In this document: piece by piece, positions 10,280 to 19,395 of the stretch
Layout of the letters: the number at the start of each line of letters is the position of its first letter
How positions within the stretch are numbered: the first letter of the stretch is position 1
Assembly (NCBI RefSeq): GCF_005877905.1
Contig: NZ_SWDV01000013.1
Location: 160,603 to 224,602 of the forward strand
Source: Pseudomonas nicosulfuronedens
GTDB taxonomy: Bacteria > Pseudomonadota > Gammaproteobacteria > Pseudomonadales > Pseudomonadaceae
DNA: 64,000 nt
Direction: 5' to 3'
Position numbers and translations under genes: made by a program
Notes under the pieces: generated by a model
What the model saw: only the letters and a program-made list of their open reading frames with translations
Database searches by the model: none
Told to the model about the DNA's origin: nothing

Positions 10280-11280
10280 CAGCGCGGCTCGTCGGCGAAG
10301 CGCACCGTGGCCGGCATGCCCAGGCGCAGGCGGTTGTCCGGATCGGCCACCAGTACGCGTACCTCGTAGACGAGGCTGGTGCGCAGCTCCTCGGTCTGCA
10401 CTGACTTGGGCGTGAATTCGGCCACCGAGGAAATGAACCCGACGTGGCCGTCGATGGCCTGGTCCGGGTGGCTGTCGGTGAACACCTGGGCTTTCATGCC
10501 GGGCTTGATCTGCCCCAGGTTGGTTTCGCTGACGTAGGCGCGAATCCATTTCGGATCGGTCAGGGCCAGCGAATACACCGGCCGCTGCGGCGATGCCATG
10601 TCGCCGGGTTCCAGCAGGCGCGAGCGTACGGTGGCGTTCTGCGGCGCCTTGAGGTCGGCTTCGTCGAGGTTGTGCTGCAGCAGTGCCACGTCGGCACGGG
10701 CGGCAGCGAGCTGGGCGTCGGCCTGGGCGATGTCCTCCGCGCGCGGGCCGATCTGGGCCAGACGCAGGGACTTCTGCCGGTCTTCCAGCTCGGCCTGGGC
10801 GACTTTCTGTTGCGAGGTGGCGCTATCGATGTCCTGCTGGCTGACGGCGCGGCCTCCTGGGCTGTTGGCGCGAATGTTCTGCAGCCGGCGCAGCTGGGTG
10901 TTGGCGAGGTCGAGCTGGGCGCGGGCTGCCTTGTCCTGGGCTTTCGCCCGGTCGATGTCCTCGGGGCGCGAGCCGTTCTTCAGGCGCAGCAGATTCTGCT
11001 CCTGAGCGGCGATCTGCGCCTGGGCCTTGTCAATCTGCAAGCGCAGGGTGCGCGTGTCGAGGCTGGCCAACACGTCGCCAGCCTTGACCTGATCGCCTTC
11101 CTCGACATTCATCTTCGCGATGCGCTCGCTGCCGGTGAAGGCCAGCGACACCTGGCGAATGTCCACGTTGCCGTAGAGCACCAGGCGTTTGTCATCACCT
11201 TCGCGGGAGTGCAGGTACCACCACACTCCACCCCCCAGCAGCAGCGCCACGAGCGCTACCAGCACCAGCTTCTTCGGCAT
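10279..11280 (-). CDS. ybhG: HlyD-family membrane fusion protein, YbhG-like
   Basis: A 333-aa periplasmic adaptor, the length of E. coli YbhG (332 aa). It has an N-terminal signal-anchor helix (about aa 4-20), a lipoyl half ending VEEGDQVKAGDVLASLDTR, a long coiled-coil hairpin (about aa 85-200) and a beta-barrel part with GFISSVAEFTPK. The ATG at 11280 is preceded by CAGGGATGG; an earlier in-frame start at 11331 is less likely. First gene of the six-gene operon running to 4357, bridging the inner-membrane pump and the NodT-type duct. Confidence 0.9.
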
Positions 11281-11545
11281 GAGCCCATCCCTGTTTCGTG
11301 ACAGCCGGGTGAAGGATAGACAGTTCTGCACCGGGCACCCGGATCTGTATCAACGACGCAACGCTCTAGCGTGCGTCCTGACCGTTCGACGGAAGATTGG
11401 GACCTTGGTTTCAACTCGTTTTGCGGGTTGGCTATAACGATTCCCAGTAGCCGTCACACGCAGCGCAGTTCCGACCTTTCGGGCGACGGCTGGGGCCCTT
11501 CCCGGGCTCCGGTCCATTGCCCATCGCCACCGTACGGGGTCGACC

Positions 11546-13045
11546 ATGTCCAGACTGCGCCTGCCGCTCGCCGCGCTGTGCCCGCTCGCTGCGTTCTTCC
11601 TGGGTAACGCGTTCGCCGCGCCCCTCCAGCCGCCACCTGAATTCAGCTACGACGCCCAGGGCGCCACGACGGCGACGCTGACCGCCGAACGCCGCGAGGT
11701 GGCGGTAGGCAACGTGCGCTACGACACCCTGGTGTTCAACGGCCAGTACGATTCGCCCCTGCTGCGGCTCAAGCCCGGCGGCACGCTGACCCTGCGCCTG
11801 GACAACCGCATGGACGACATCACCAACCTGCACTTCCACGGCATGACGGTCACGCCGCTGGACGGTGGCGACAGCATCTTTCGCGAGACCCGATCCCATG
11901 AAGTCGGTGACTATCACTTCGCGATTCCCGCCAACCACAGCCCCGGTGCGTACTGGTACCACAGCCACTTTCACGGCGGGTCGCAGTACCAGGTGTCGGC
12001 CGGGATCGCGGGGCCGATCATCGTCGACGGCATCCTCGATCCGTTCCCCGAGCTCAAGGGCATCAGGGAACGCGTGCTGGTGCTGCGCAACTTCCAGAAG
12101 ACCCTGACCGGGCGTAACGCCACCGAGGTCATCACCAGCGCGCCTTCTATCCGCACCATCAACGGCCAGTTCGAACCGACCCTCGATATCCAGCCGGGCG
12201 AGACGCAGCTCTGGCACTTCATCAACATCGCCGCCAACCAGTACTTCCGCATCGCCATCGATGGCCAGTCGATGCAGGTGTTGTCCCGCGACGGCAACAC
12301 GGTGACCCGGCGGGTCGATGCGAAAGAGGTGCTGATCGGCCCGTCGGCGCGCTTCAGCGTGCTGGTGGTGGGGCCGGCGGCCGGCCAGCACGACATCACC
12401 ATGGGCGCCGCCAATACGGGACCGGCGGGGGATACCTATCCGGCGCAGCGGCTCGCCATCCTCAACTCCAGTGGCGCGGCGGTGGCGACGAAGCAGATCA
12501 CCAGTGCGTATCCGCAGGTCGAAGACTTCCGCCAGGAGAAAGTCGCGCGGGTCCGCCAGTTCGCCTTCCAGGACTCGGACAGTGACCCCAATACCTTCTA
12601 CATCAACGGCACGCGCTTCGATCCGGGCAAGGTGAATACCACGGTGAAACTGGGCGACCTGGAGGAGTGGCGGCTGTACAACCCATCCCAGGAACTGCAC
12701 CAGTTCCACATCCACCAGACCGACTTCCAGGTCGTCGAGATCAACGGCAAGCCGGTGCGTTTCAGTGGCTACCGGGACAACGTGTACATCCCCGCTACCG
12801 GCTCGATCACCCTGCGCATTCCGTTCCGCGACCCGGTGATGCTCGGCAAGTTCGTCTACCACTGCCACATCCTCGAACACGAGGACGGCGGCATGATGCA
12901 GGCGATCCAGGTAGTACGCCCGGAGGATTACGAGCAGGCGGTGAAGCTCGAACCCCTGGGCGGCATCTACGGCGACAACCAGACGTGCGCCTATCTGCGT
13001 AACACCGGGCGGGACTTCGACAAGTCCAACCCGCTGGCCAAGTGA
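11546..13045 (+). CDS. Periplasmic multicopper oxidase
   Basis: A 499-aa three-cupredoxin multicopper oxidase with a signal peptide (cleavage near AFA-APL). All four copper motifs are visible: HFHG (aa 96-99), YHSHFHG (138-144), HQFHIHQTDF in the third domain, and HCHILEHEDGGMM from H439 with the type-1 Cys at 440 and Met as axial ligand. It should couple oxidation of cuprous ion or an organic substrate to oxygen reduction. The barrel protein and SCO genes follow within 10 and 2 bp, which points to copper handling in the envelope. It starts 265 bp from the divergent efflux operon; no clear CueR/CopR operator was found there. Confidence 0.93.
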   Translation: MSRLRLPLAALCPLAAFFLGNAFAAPLQPPPEFSYDAQGATTATLTAERREVAVGNVRYDTLVFNGQYDSPLLRLKPGGTLTLRLDNRMDDITNLHFHGMTVTPLDGGDSIFRETRSHEVGDYHFAIPANHSPGAYWYHSHFHGGSQYQVSAGIAGPIIVDGILDPFPELKGIRERVLVLRNFQKTLTGRNATEVITSAPSIRTINGQFEPTLDIQPGETQLWHFINIAANQYFRIAIDGQSMQVLSRDGNTVTRRVDAKEVLIGPSARFSVLVVGPAAGQHDITMGAANTGPAGDTYPAQRLAILNSSGAAVATKQITSAYPQVEDFRQEKVARVRQFAFQDSDSDPNTFYINGTRFDPGKVNTTVKLGDLEEWRLYNPSQELHQFHIHQTDFQVVEINGKPVRFSGYRDNVYIPATGSITLRIPFRDPVMLGKFVYHCHILEHEDGGMMQAIQVVRPEDYEQAVKLEPLGGIYGDNQTCAYLRNTGRDFDKSNPLAK

Positions 13046-13055
13046 GGGCGCCGCC

Positions 13056-14177
13056 ATGAACCCCAACCGCCTGACCCTGCCGCTGCTCGGCGCACTGCTG
13101 GCCAGTCCCGTCGCGCACGCCGACGACGGCCAGTACCCCAACGTCGGCCTGGATTACGACGCCACCTTCCAGTACGACTACACCCGCGCCGACCACTCCC
13201 AGCCCGGCGGCCGCGAGACGCTGGACGGCTACCCGGACATCAACAGCACCTTCTACTTGCGCTTCAGCCGCGACTCGCAGATTCGCTTCTCCACCGAGAT
13301 CAACCCGATCGACCCGCCGAACAACGGCGAGAAGCGCTTCTTCGAAGATGTCGGCATGGTCATCAACGAGCTGGACTACTACCAGCAGTTCGACAACCAG
13401 GCTTTCGTCGTCGGCAAGTACCACGTACCCATCGGCCGCGCCATGGACCAGGCACCGGGGCTCTATACCAGCGACTTCGTCGATACCTACGACATGGACG
13501 GCATGCTCGGCGGTACCTACTCGTACCGCTTCTTCAGCCAGAGTCTGGGCAATATCGAACCGAACCTGAGCCTGTATACCGCCGACAACTCCTACCTGGG
13601 CCGGCCGTACTTCCGCCACGGCGAGATGCTCAAGAAGGACGCCGGCGGCCCGGCCAATACCGGCAAGCTGGACTCCTATGCGGTGATGGTGAACTGGCTG
13701 GCGATCCCGGCGATTCCCTACCTGGAATTGCAGGCCGGCTACGCGCGCAGCCGCGAGGGCGATGCTGTGGAGGGGCAAGGCGAACCGGACGACGAGGTCA
13801 TCCGCCTGGCGTCGGCGCGCTATATCTGGGCCTTCCACGGCAATACCCTGGGGCCGACGCTGGACCGGCAATACATGGACCTGGTGCCCTTCATCGAGTA
13901 CGCCGACGTCGACAACGAGGACGCCATTGCCGGCAACGACACGAAGTACCTGACCACCTCGCTGACCTTCGACTGGGGCCTGTGGGCCTTCGGCCTGACG
14001 CGCACCAACAAGAGCTACAGCCTGGGCGATACGCCCGACGACTACCTCAACGAATTCAGCGTGGTCTACAACATCACCGGGCAGCTCAAGCTGGACGTCT
14101 CCGCCGGCACCCAGAAACAACAGGGTGAGAACTCCAACATCGTCGGCCTGGCGCTGACCTATTCGGGAGGCTATTGA
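13056..14177 (+). CDS. Outer-membrane beta-barrel protein of the copper operon
   Basis: A 373-aa protein with a signal peptide (cleavage near AHA-DDG) and alternating aromatic-rich strands typical of porin-like barrels, for example DATFQYDYT, STFYLRFSRDSQIRF and KYLTTSLTFDWGLWAFGL, ending in an aromatic residue (GGY). I do not recognise a named family. Its position between the multicopper oxidase (10 bp) and SCO (2 bp) genes suggests a channel or outer-membrane site for copper or the oxidase substrate. The function is inference from context only. Confidence 0.75.
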   Translation: MNPNRLTLPLLGALLASPVAHADDGQYPNVGLDYDATFQYDYTRADHSQPGGRETLDGYPDINSTFYLRFSRDSQIRFSTEINPIDPPNNGEKRFFEDVGMVINELDYYQQFDNQAFVVGKYHVPIGRAMDQAPGLYTSDFVDTYDMDGMLGGTYSYRFFSQSLGNIEPNLSLYTADNSYLGRPYFRHGEMLKKDAGGPANTGKLDSYAVMVNWLAIPAIPYLELQAGYARSREGDAVEGQGEPDDEVIRLASARYIWAFHGNTLGPTLDRQYMDLVPFIEYADVDNEDAIAGNDTKYLTTSLTFDWGLWAFGLTRTNKSYSLGDTPDDYLNEFSVVYNITGQLKLDVSAGTQKQQGENSNIVGLALTYSGGY

Positions 14178-14179
14178 CC

Positions 14180-14731
14180 ATGCGGCTCTGGATACTCTGC
14201 CTGGCACTGCTGGTGGGCACGCTGGAGGCAGCGACCCGCACCGATGTCGGCGGGCCGTTCAGCCTCATCGACCAGGACGGCCAGCGAGTGACCGAGCGCA
14301 GCTACGAAGGGCGTCCGGCGCTGCTCTACTTCGGCTTCACCTCCTGCCCGGACATCTGCCCGACGGACCTCGCCAGGATGGCGCGTATCGCCCGCGCGGT
14401 GGAGCAGGAGAAGGGCGTGAAACCCCGCCCGATCTTCGTCACCCTGGATCCCGAACGCGATACGCCGCAGCAGCTCAAGGGCTATGTCGGGCACTTCGAT
14501 GCGGAGTTCGTCGGCCTCACCGGCACGCCGCAGGAGATCGCCAGCATTACCGACGAGTATCACGTGTTCTACAAGAAGGTACCCACTGGCGACAGGCCCG
14601 GTGACTACACGGTCGATCACTCCACCTTCCTGTTCCTGCTGGACAGGGAGGGCGGTTATCTCGACCACTTCGGCCGGGGGCTGAAGGAGGAGGAGATCGT
14701 CGAGCGTGTCGCGCAGAAACTGAGTCAGTGA
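14180..14731 (+). CDS. SCO1/SenC-family copper chaperone
   Basis: A 183-aa thioredoxin-fold protein with an N-terminal signal or anchor (aa 3-17). The SCO copper site is intact: the CxxxC pair C56-PDI-C60 in FTSCPDICPTD, and H147 in DHSTF. SCO proteins deliver copper to cytochrome oxidase or keep cysteines reduced in the periplasm. The frame begins at a TTG two codons earlier, but the ATG at 14180, 2 bp after the barrel stop, is the natural start. Cotranscription with a multicopper oxidase suggests it serves that enzyme rather than a respiratory oxidase; no cox genes are in view. Confidence 0.92.
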   Translation: MRLWILCLALLVGTLEAATRTDVGGPFSLIDQDGQRVTERSYEGRPALLYFGFTSCPDICPTDLARMARIARAVEQEKGVKPRPIFVTLDPERDTPQQLKGYVGHFDAEFVGLTGTPQEIASITDEYHVFYKKVPTGDRPGDYTVDHSTFLFLLDREGGYLDHFGRGLKEEEIVERVAQKLSQ

Positions 14732-14818
14732 GTACGGGTTGGCACTTTCGCCTGTCACGTCGCTGAGGCTCTGCGACGCTTGTTAGCGTGACGGATCACC
14801 CCCGCTGGAGAATCTGTC

Positions 14819-15103
14819 ATGAACGATGAAGTCGAGAACCTGCAAGCCGTTCGCCAGTCCCCCTGGTTCCGCCGTGCGCGATGGATGCAAGGGTTCGGGC
14901 TGGTCATGTTCATCGTGGCCGTGTCGCTGGCTCTCTTCACCGATTTCACCGAACACCCGCGAGGCATCACTGCCATCGCCATACTGGGAGCGCTGGGGCT
15001 TCTGTCGCTGGTGCCGGCACGGTTCATCCTCACCGTTTACCTGATGAGCCCCGCAGACAAGAAGCGAGCGGGCGACCAGGCGAACCGCAGGCCATTTTCG
15101 TGA
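14819..15103 (+). CDS. Small two-helix membrane protein, paralogue A
   Basis: A 94-aa protein with a basic/aromatic N-terminal stretch (SPWFRRARWMQ) and two predicted membrane helices (about aa 29-45 and 53-77). It aligns over most of its length with the next gene at 15209: WMQGFGLVMFI against RMQWFGVVLLF, and GLLSLVPARFIL against GLLALLVARLIL. The two are therefore a tandem duplication. No family name or function recognised. The 60 bp upstream share a TTAGCGTG/GATAGCGTG element with the paralogue's leader. Confidence 0.65.
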   Translation: MNDEVENLQAVRQSPWFRRARWMQGFGLVMFIVAVSLALFTDFTEHPRGITAIAILGALGLLSLVPARFILTVYLMSPADKKRAGDQANRRPFS

Positions 15104-15208
15104 TGCCATGTCGGCGGATCGGCCCGCTGGCGAGCGTTTCGTCAGCTATCGCTCCGTCCGCCGGATTGCCTGATAGCGTGGAAGAACACCTCTCGCGGAG
15201 ATTGCAAA

Positions 15209-15457
15209 ATGGACAACGAGAGCAACTTCCTGAGCCATCAGCGCTCATCCTGGCACCTGCGCGCCCTGCGGATGCAGTGGTTCGGTGTGGTATTGCTGTT
15301 CCTCGCCGCGGCCCTCGCGGCGCTGACCGATTTCCTCGACCAGGGTGGCGGCGTGGCGATCCTCATCGTCTTCGCCGTGGTTGGCTTGCTGGCCCTGCTG
15401 GTGGCGCGGTTGATCCTGCTGAGCCCGGCGGGCAGGCTCCGTACTCGGCACCCGTGA
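15209..15457 (+). CDS. Small two-helix membrane protein, paralogue B
   Basis: An 82-aa homologue of the preceding gene with the same plan: N-terminal SSWHLRALRMQWFG, a first helix, a short acidic loop (DFLDQGGG), a second helix ending in a basic tail. It is shorter at the C-terminus. The gap of 105 bp and a repeated upstream element suggest each copy has its own promoter. Function unknown; the conserved WxxRAxRMQ lead-in may be an interface or lipid-facing amphipathic stretch. Confidence 0.65.
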   Translation: MDNESNFLSHQRSSWHLRALRMQWFGVVLLFLAAALAALTDFLDQGGGVAILIVFAVVGLLALLVARLILLSPAGRLRTRHP

Positions 15458-15485
15458 GGTTTCGCTGCGGCGAAGAACGCTTGCC

Positions 15486-15674
15486 CTAGCGCCGCGGGAT
15501 GGACTGCACCTGTGGCTGGATCTGTTGCTGAGGAATGCGCTGGTAACCCATTTGACCCTCGTCCATGGGCGGCGGGGGTGGCGCGTCCGGGTGGCGATTG
15601 TGAGTACCGCAGGATGAGCCGCCGAGCAGCACGGCCAGTGCGACGATCAGCAGCAGAAAAGTGGACTTGCCCAT
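15486..15674 (-). CDS. Small Pro/Gln-rich lipoprotein
   Basis: A 62-aa ORF with a strong ribosome site (AGGAGA, 8 nt before the ATG at 15674), a hydrophobic signal (FLLLIVALAVLLGG) and a cysteine at the end of a weak lipobox (GSSC). The mature part is rich in Pro and Gln (PPPPP, QQQIQPQVQ). It is probably a small periplasmic lipoprotein. The frame continues far upstream, but that part is antisense to the YiaW/YiaV-like genes. No function recognised. Confidence 0.6.
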   Translation of the reverse strand: MGKSTFLLLIVALAVLLGGSSCGTHNRHPDAPPPPPMDEGQMGYQRIPQQQIQPQVQSIPRR

Positions 15675-15887
15675 GGCATGTCTCCTGGATGATCCCTCCC
15701 ACGAGTGAAAGCGAAAACCCGGTGTTGGAGGGCCCGGCCTGACGAATGGGGCGTCTGCGGCATTTGGTATCTGGCGATTGTGCGAAACCGCGCCGTGCGG
15801 CCCTCTCGCCGCTCGTGCAGAACGCCGGGGCTCATCCATACTCAAGCCATTCGCCCTGGCGCTGGGCCAGGTGGCAAGGAGGGCGGG

Positions 15888-16259
15888 ATGCTCGACTACG
15901 TTGCTTTGGGAATACTGATTTTTGCCGCGGTGGTGCTGTTCTACGGCATCATCGTGCTGCACGACATTCCCTATGAGATCGCGGTGCACCGCGATCACCC
16001 CCATCAGGACGCGATCCACGCGGCCGGATGGGTGAGTCTTTTCACCCTGCACGCACTCTGGCCGTTCCTCTGGATCTGGGCCATGTTGTACCGCAAGGAC
16101 CGTGGCTGGGGATTCCACCACGGCCGAACACCGCAAGCCGAGGCGGAGTATCTCGAAGGACAACTGGCGGAATTGCGCCACCGTCTGGAAGTACTGGAAG
16201 GCAGAGCGACCGGCGCCGACACGCCGCCTGTACCGAAACAGCCGGGCGGGGAGGGCTGA
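15888..16259 (+). CDS. yiaW: DUF3302 inner-membrane protein, YiaW-like
   Basis: A 123-aa protein with two membrane helices (about aa 3-24 and 45-66) joined by a His-rich segment (HDIPYEIAVHRDHPHQDAIH), then a C-terminal coiled coil (AEAEYLEGQLAELRHRLEVLE). This is the build of DUF3302/YiaW. The ATG at 15888 follows GGAGGGCGGG. It is followed after 3 bp by a HlyD-type gene, the same pairing as E. coli yiaW-yiaV. Biochemical role unknown; the pair is thought to be an envelope exporter component. Confidence 0.8.
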   Translation: MLDYVALGILIFAAVVLFYGIIVLHDIPYEIAVHRDHPHQDAIHAAGWVSLFTLHALWPFLWIWAMLYRKDRGWGFHHGRTPQAEAEYLEGQLAELRHRLEVLEGRATGADTPPVPKQPGGEG

Positions 16260-16262
16260 AGC

Positions 16263-17222
16263 ATGGATTTGTTGCTGATCCTGACCTACACCGCCATCTG
16301 CATTGCCATCTTCAAGATCTTCCGCATCCCGCTGAACAAGTGGACAGTCCCAACCGCCGTGCTCGGCGGTGTGGTACTGATCGGTGCGCTGATCTTCACC
16401 ATGAACTACAACCACCCGTATTCCGAAGTGGCGCGTACCTATTTCGTCACCACGCCAGTGATTCCGGTAGTAACCGGGCAGGTCATCGAAGTACCGGTGA
16501 AGAGTAACGAGCTGATCGAGAAGGGTGCCGTGCTCTTCCGCCTTGATCCCAAACCGTTCCAGCTGAAACTGGACTCGATCAAGGCGCAACTGGTGTCGGC
16601 GCGCGCCGACCAGTCTCGCGCCCGCGAACTGGCCTTGCGCAACGTGGGCAACAAGCGCGACGTCGATCTGACCACCGCACGGGTCGATGACCTGAACGCA
16701 CAACTGGGGCTGGCCCAGTTCAACCTCGACAACTCGGTGGTGCGTGCTCCGTCCCGAGGCTTCGTCACCCACGTTTCGCTGCGCCCGGGCATGATGGCGA
16801 CACGCCTGCCGCTGCGTCCCTCGATGGTCTTCGTGCCGGACGAGGGCCAGTACTTCGTTGCCTGGATGCGCCAGAACAGCCAGCTGCGCCTCACCGCCGG
16901 GGACGAAGCGGAGATTGCCTTCGACGGCATTCCCGGCAAGGTCTTCAGTGGCAAGGTCAAGCAGGTCATCGGTGTGATCGGTGAAGGCCAGGTACAGCCC
17001 TCCGGCACCCTGCTCAGCTACACCGGCTCACCGCCGGCTGGCCGTGTGCCGGTGTTCATCGAGATCACCGACCCCGACTACGCCCAGTACGCCACCCTGA
17101 TGCCCGGCGGCTCCTACGGCCAGGCGGCGCTGTACAGCCAGCATTTCCACCACGTGGCGATCATGCGCAAGATCCTCCTGCGCATGGCGGCCTGGATGAA
17201 CTACATCTTCCCGTTCCACTGA
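16263..17222 (+). CDS. yiaV: HlyD-family membrane protein, YiaV-like
   Basis: A 319-aa membrane-fusion-type protein. Two N-terminal helices (about aa 2-18 and 28-45) anchor it. A lipoyl domain (VIEVPVKSNELIEKGAVLFR), a coiled-coil hairpin (about aa 105-160) and a barrel part with VVRAPSRGFVTHVSLRPG follow. This matches YiaV/AaeA-like proteins that work with DUF3302 partners. It is tightly linked to the YiaW-like gene. No pump gene is next to it, so its partner must be elsewhere or it works without one. The next gene starts 289 bp downstream after a REP pair. Confidence 0.85.
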   Translation: MDLLLILTYTAICIAIFKIFRIPLNKWTVPTAVLGGVVLIGALIFTMNYNHPYSEVARTYFVTTPVIPVVTGQVIEVPVKSNELIEKGAVLFRLDPKPFQLKLDSIKAQLVSARADQSRARELALRNVGNKRDVDLTTARVDDLNAQLGLAQFNLDNSVVRAPSRGFVTHVSLRPGMMATRLPLRPSMVFVPDEGQYFVAWMRQNSQLRLTAGDEAEIAFDGIPGKVFSGKVKQVIGVIGEGQVQPSGTLLSYTGSPPAGRVPVFIEITDPDYAQYATLMPGGSYGQAALYSQHFHHVAIMRKILLRMAAWMNYIFPFH

Positions 17223-17233
17223 TCCATCCCCGC

Positions 17234-17255
17234 GCTGCGGCCGCCCGGCCGCAGC
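17234..17255 (+). terminator. Hairpin after the YiaV-like gene
   Basis: A perfect 9-bp stem GCTGCGGCC/GGCCGCAGC with a 4-nt loop begins 11 bp after the stop codon. No T tract follows, so termination is plausible but not certain. Confidence 0.4.
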
Positions 17256-17278
17256 CGTTCCCCCCAGAATGGCCCCCC

Positions 17279-17357
17279 TGTAGGAGCGAGCTTGCTCGCG
17301 AATCGCTTTGCGCCTGTGCCGCCGGTGAACACTGTTCGCGAGCAAGCTCGCTCCTAC
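17279..17357. repeat. REP pair (inverted)
   Basis: Two REP units, TGTAGGAGCGAGCTTGCTCG at the left and its complement at the right, face each other across a 31-bp spacer. This is the classical Pseudomonas REP doublet, between the YiaV-like gene and the quinone reductase. Confidence 0.9.
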
Positions 17358-17511
17358 GAAAATCGGGCGCGTGCTGCCTGTCATGAAATGAAAAGCCCCT
17401 GTCGCACGATGTGAAGCTTCCTGCCCGGCCCCTGCCTATTGTCCGCTCAAAGGGCGCTTGCCTGCTCCAAACGGGGCGCCCACGACAACAAGACAACTGG
17501 AGATTCCGGCC

Positions 17512-18492
17512 ATGGCCAAAGCCGTTCGTTTCTATGAAACAGGGGGACCCGAAGTCCTGCGTTACGAGGACGTGGAGGTCGGCGAGCCCGGCCCGGGGCA
17601 AGTGCGCATCCGCCATGTGGCGGTGGGCCTGAACTACGCCGATACCTACTTCCGCAATGGCACCTACGCCGTCCCGCTGCCCAGCGGCATGGGCGTGGAG
17701 GCCGCCGGTGTGGTGGTCGCGGTGGGCGAGGGTGTGAACAACGTCGTGCCCGGTGACCGCGTAACCTACACCGGCTTCATCAACACCCTCGGCGCCTACA
17801 GCACCGAGCGCCTGGTACCGGCGGCGCCGCTTATCCGCCTGCCGGAGAACATCGCCTTCGAGACCGCTGCCGCCATGACCATGCGCGGTCTGACCTCGGC
17901 CTACCTGCTGCGGCGCATCCATGACTTCAAGCCGGGCCAGAGCATCCTGCTGCATGCTGCCGCCGGCGGTGTCGGGCTGATCGTCGCGCAGTGGGCAAAG
18001 CTGCTCGGCCTGCGGGTCATCGGTACGGTGTCCAGCGACGCCAAGGCCGAGATCGCCTTCGCCCACGGTTGTGAGCACGTCATCAACTACAGCCGCGAAG
18101 GCGTGGCCGAGCGGGTGCGCGAACTGACCGATGGCCGTGGCGTGGACGTGGTCTTCGACAGTGTCGGCAAGGACACCTTCATGACCTCCCTGGAGTCGCT
18201 CAAGCGCCGAGGCCTGATGGTCTGCGTCGGCACCGCCTCTGGCCCGATCCCGCCGTTCGATCCGGTGCTGCTGGCGATGAAAGGCTCGATCTTCCTCACT
18301 CGTCCGGCCCTCGCCGACTACATCGCCGACCCGGCGGAAAAGGCGGCGCTGCTGGACGAGCTGTTCACCCACGTGGGCAATGGCGACATCCGCATCGAGA
18401 TCAACCAGCACTACGCGCTGGAGGATGCCGTGCAAGCCCACCGCGACCTCGAGTCGCGCAAGACCACCGGCTCGTCGATCTTCGTCATCTGA
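17512..18492 (+). CDS. Zinc-independent NADPH:quinone oxidoreductase (QOR family)
   Basis: A 326-aa medium-chain reductase. The N-terminus MAKAVRFYETGGPEVLRYED is typical of QOR/CurA-like enzymes, and the NAD(P) fold has AAAGGVGLIVAQWAK (about aa 147-161). There are no structural zinc cysteines. It reduces quinones or activated C=C bonds using NADPH. The ATG at 17512 follows TGGAGATTCCGGCC; the frame's earlier start at 17458 lacks such a site. First of seven co-directional genes (10 bp to the dioxygenase), so it probably acts in the same pathway, removing a reactive enone or quinone. Confidence 0.88.
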   Translation: MAKAVRFYETGGPEVLRYEDVEVGEPGPGQVRIRHVAVGLNYADTYFRNGTYAVPLPSGMGVEAAGVVVAVGEGVNNVVPGDRVTYTGFINTLGAYSTERLVPAAPLIRLPENIAFETAAAMTMRGLTSAYLLRRIHDFKPGQSILLHAAAGGVGLIVAQWAKLLGLRVIGTVSSDAKAEIAFAHGCEHVINYSREGVAERVRELTDGRGVDVVFDSVGKDTFMTSLESLKRRGLMVCVGTASGPIPPFDPVLLAMKGSIFLTRPALADYIADPAEKAALLDELFTHVGNGDIRIEINQHYALEDAVQAHRDLESRKTTGSSIFVI

Positions 18493-18502
18493 GGGCGCCG
18501 CC

Positions 18503-19351
18503 ATGCACGTAGAACGTCTGACCTGCAGCATCGGCGCCGAGATATCCGGGGTGAACCTGGGCGACGCCTCCCGCGATGAAGGGCTGTTCGCCGAGCTGCG
18601 CGAGTTGCTGCTCAAGCACAAGGTGCTGTTCCTGCGCGACCAGGACATCACCCGTGCCGAGCACGTCGCCTTCGCCCATCGCTTCGGCGAGCTGGAGGAC
18701 CACCCGGTGGCCGGCAGCGATCCGGAGCACCCGGGCCTGGTGCGGATCTACAAGACTCCGGACCTGCCCAACGACCGCTACGAGAACGCCTGGCACACCG
18801 ACGCCACCTGGCGCGAGGTGCCGCCAATGGGCTGCGTCCTGCGCTGCGTGGAGTGCCCGCCGGTGGGCGGAGACACCATGTGGGCGAACATGGCGCTGGC
18901 CTACGAGATGCTGCCGGCCGAGATCAAGGAGCGCATCGCCAACCTGCGCGCACGCCACAGCATCGAGGCCAGCTTCGGCGCGGCGATGCCCATCGACAAG
19001 CGCCTGGCGCTCAAGGCCCTGTACCCCGACGCCGAGCACCCAGTGGTGCGCACCCACCCGGAGACCGGCGAGAAGGTGCTGTTCGTCAACGCCTTCACCA
19101 CCCACTTCAGCAACTACCACACCCCGCAGAACGTGCGTTTCGGCCAGGACGCCAACCCGGGTGCCTCGGACCTGCTGCGCTACCTGGTGAGCCAGGTGTA
19201 CATCCCCGAGTTCCAGGTGCGCTGGCGCTGGCGCAAGAACGATGTGGCGATCTGGGACAACCGCTGTACCCAGCACTACGCGGTGATGGACTACCCACCC
19301 TGCACGCGCCGCATGGAGCGTGCCGGGATCATCGGCGACAAGCCGTTCTGA
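18503..19351 (+). CDS. TauD/TfdA-family Fe(II)/2-oxoglutarate dioxygenase
   Basis: A 282-aa protein with the complete 2-His-1-Asp iron site: HTD (H98, D100) in NAWHTDATW, and H258 in RCTQHYAVMDY, with the 2-oxoglutarate-binding arginine cluster RRMERAG just after. Family members hydroxylate next to sulfonate, sulfate, phenoxy or amine groups and so break C-S, C-O or C-N bonds. The ATG at 18503 lies 10 bp after the quinone reductase stop. With a BKACE enzyme and a YeiH-type exporter downstream, C-S bond cleavage with sulfite release is one attractive reading, not shown by sequence alone. Confidence 0.9.
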   Translation: MHVERLTCSIGAEISGVNLGDASRDEGLFAELRELLLKHKVLFLRDQDITRAEHVAFAHRFGELEDHPVAGSDPEHPGLVRIYKTPDLPNDRYENAWHTDATWREVPPMGCVLRCVECPPVGGDTMWANMALAYEMLPAEIKERIANLRARHSIEASFGAAMPIDKRLALKALYPDAEHPVVRTHPETGEKVLFVNAFTTHFSNYHTPQNVRFGQDANPGASDLLRYLVSQVYIPEFQVRWRWRKNDVAIWDNRCTQHYAVMDYPPCTRRMERAGIIGDKPF

Positions 19352-19395
19352 GTCTCGAAACAAGCCCCCTACAAGAACAATTCCAGGAGACAGAC

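Noticed and set aside
11432..13141. A 569-aa minus-strand frame opposite the multicopper oxidase
   Set aside because: It is antisense to a gene with all four copper motifs; GC-rich third positions leave the complementary frame open. Its residues are low-complexity Val/Gly/Arg/His with no family pattern.
12807..14207. A 466-aa minus-strand frame opposite the barrel protein
   Set aside because: Same shadow effect; no ribosome site and no recognisable motif.
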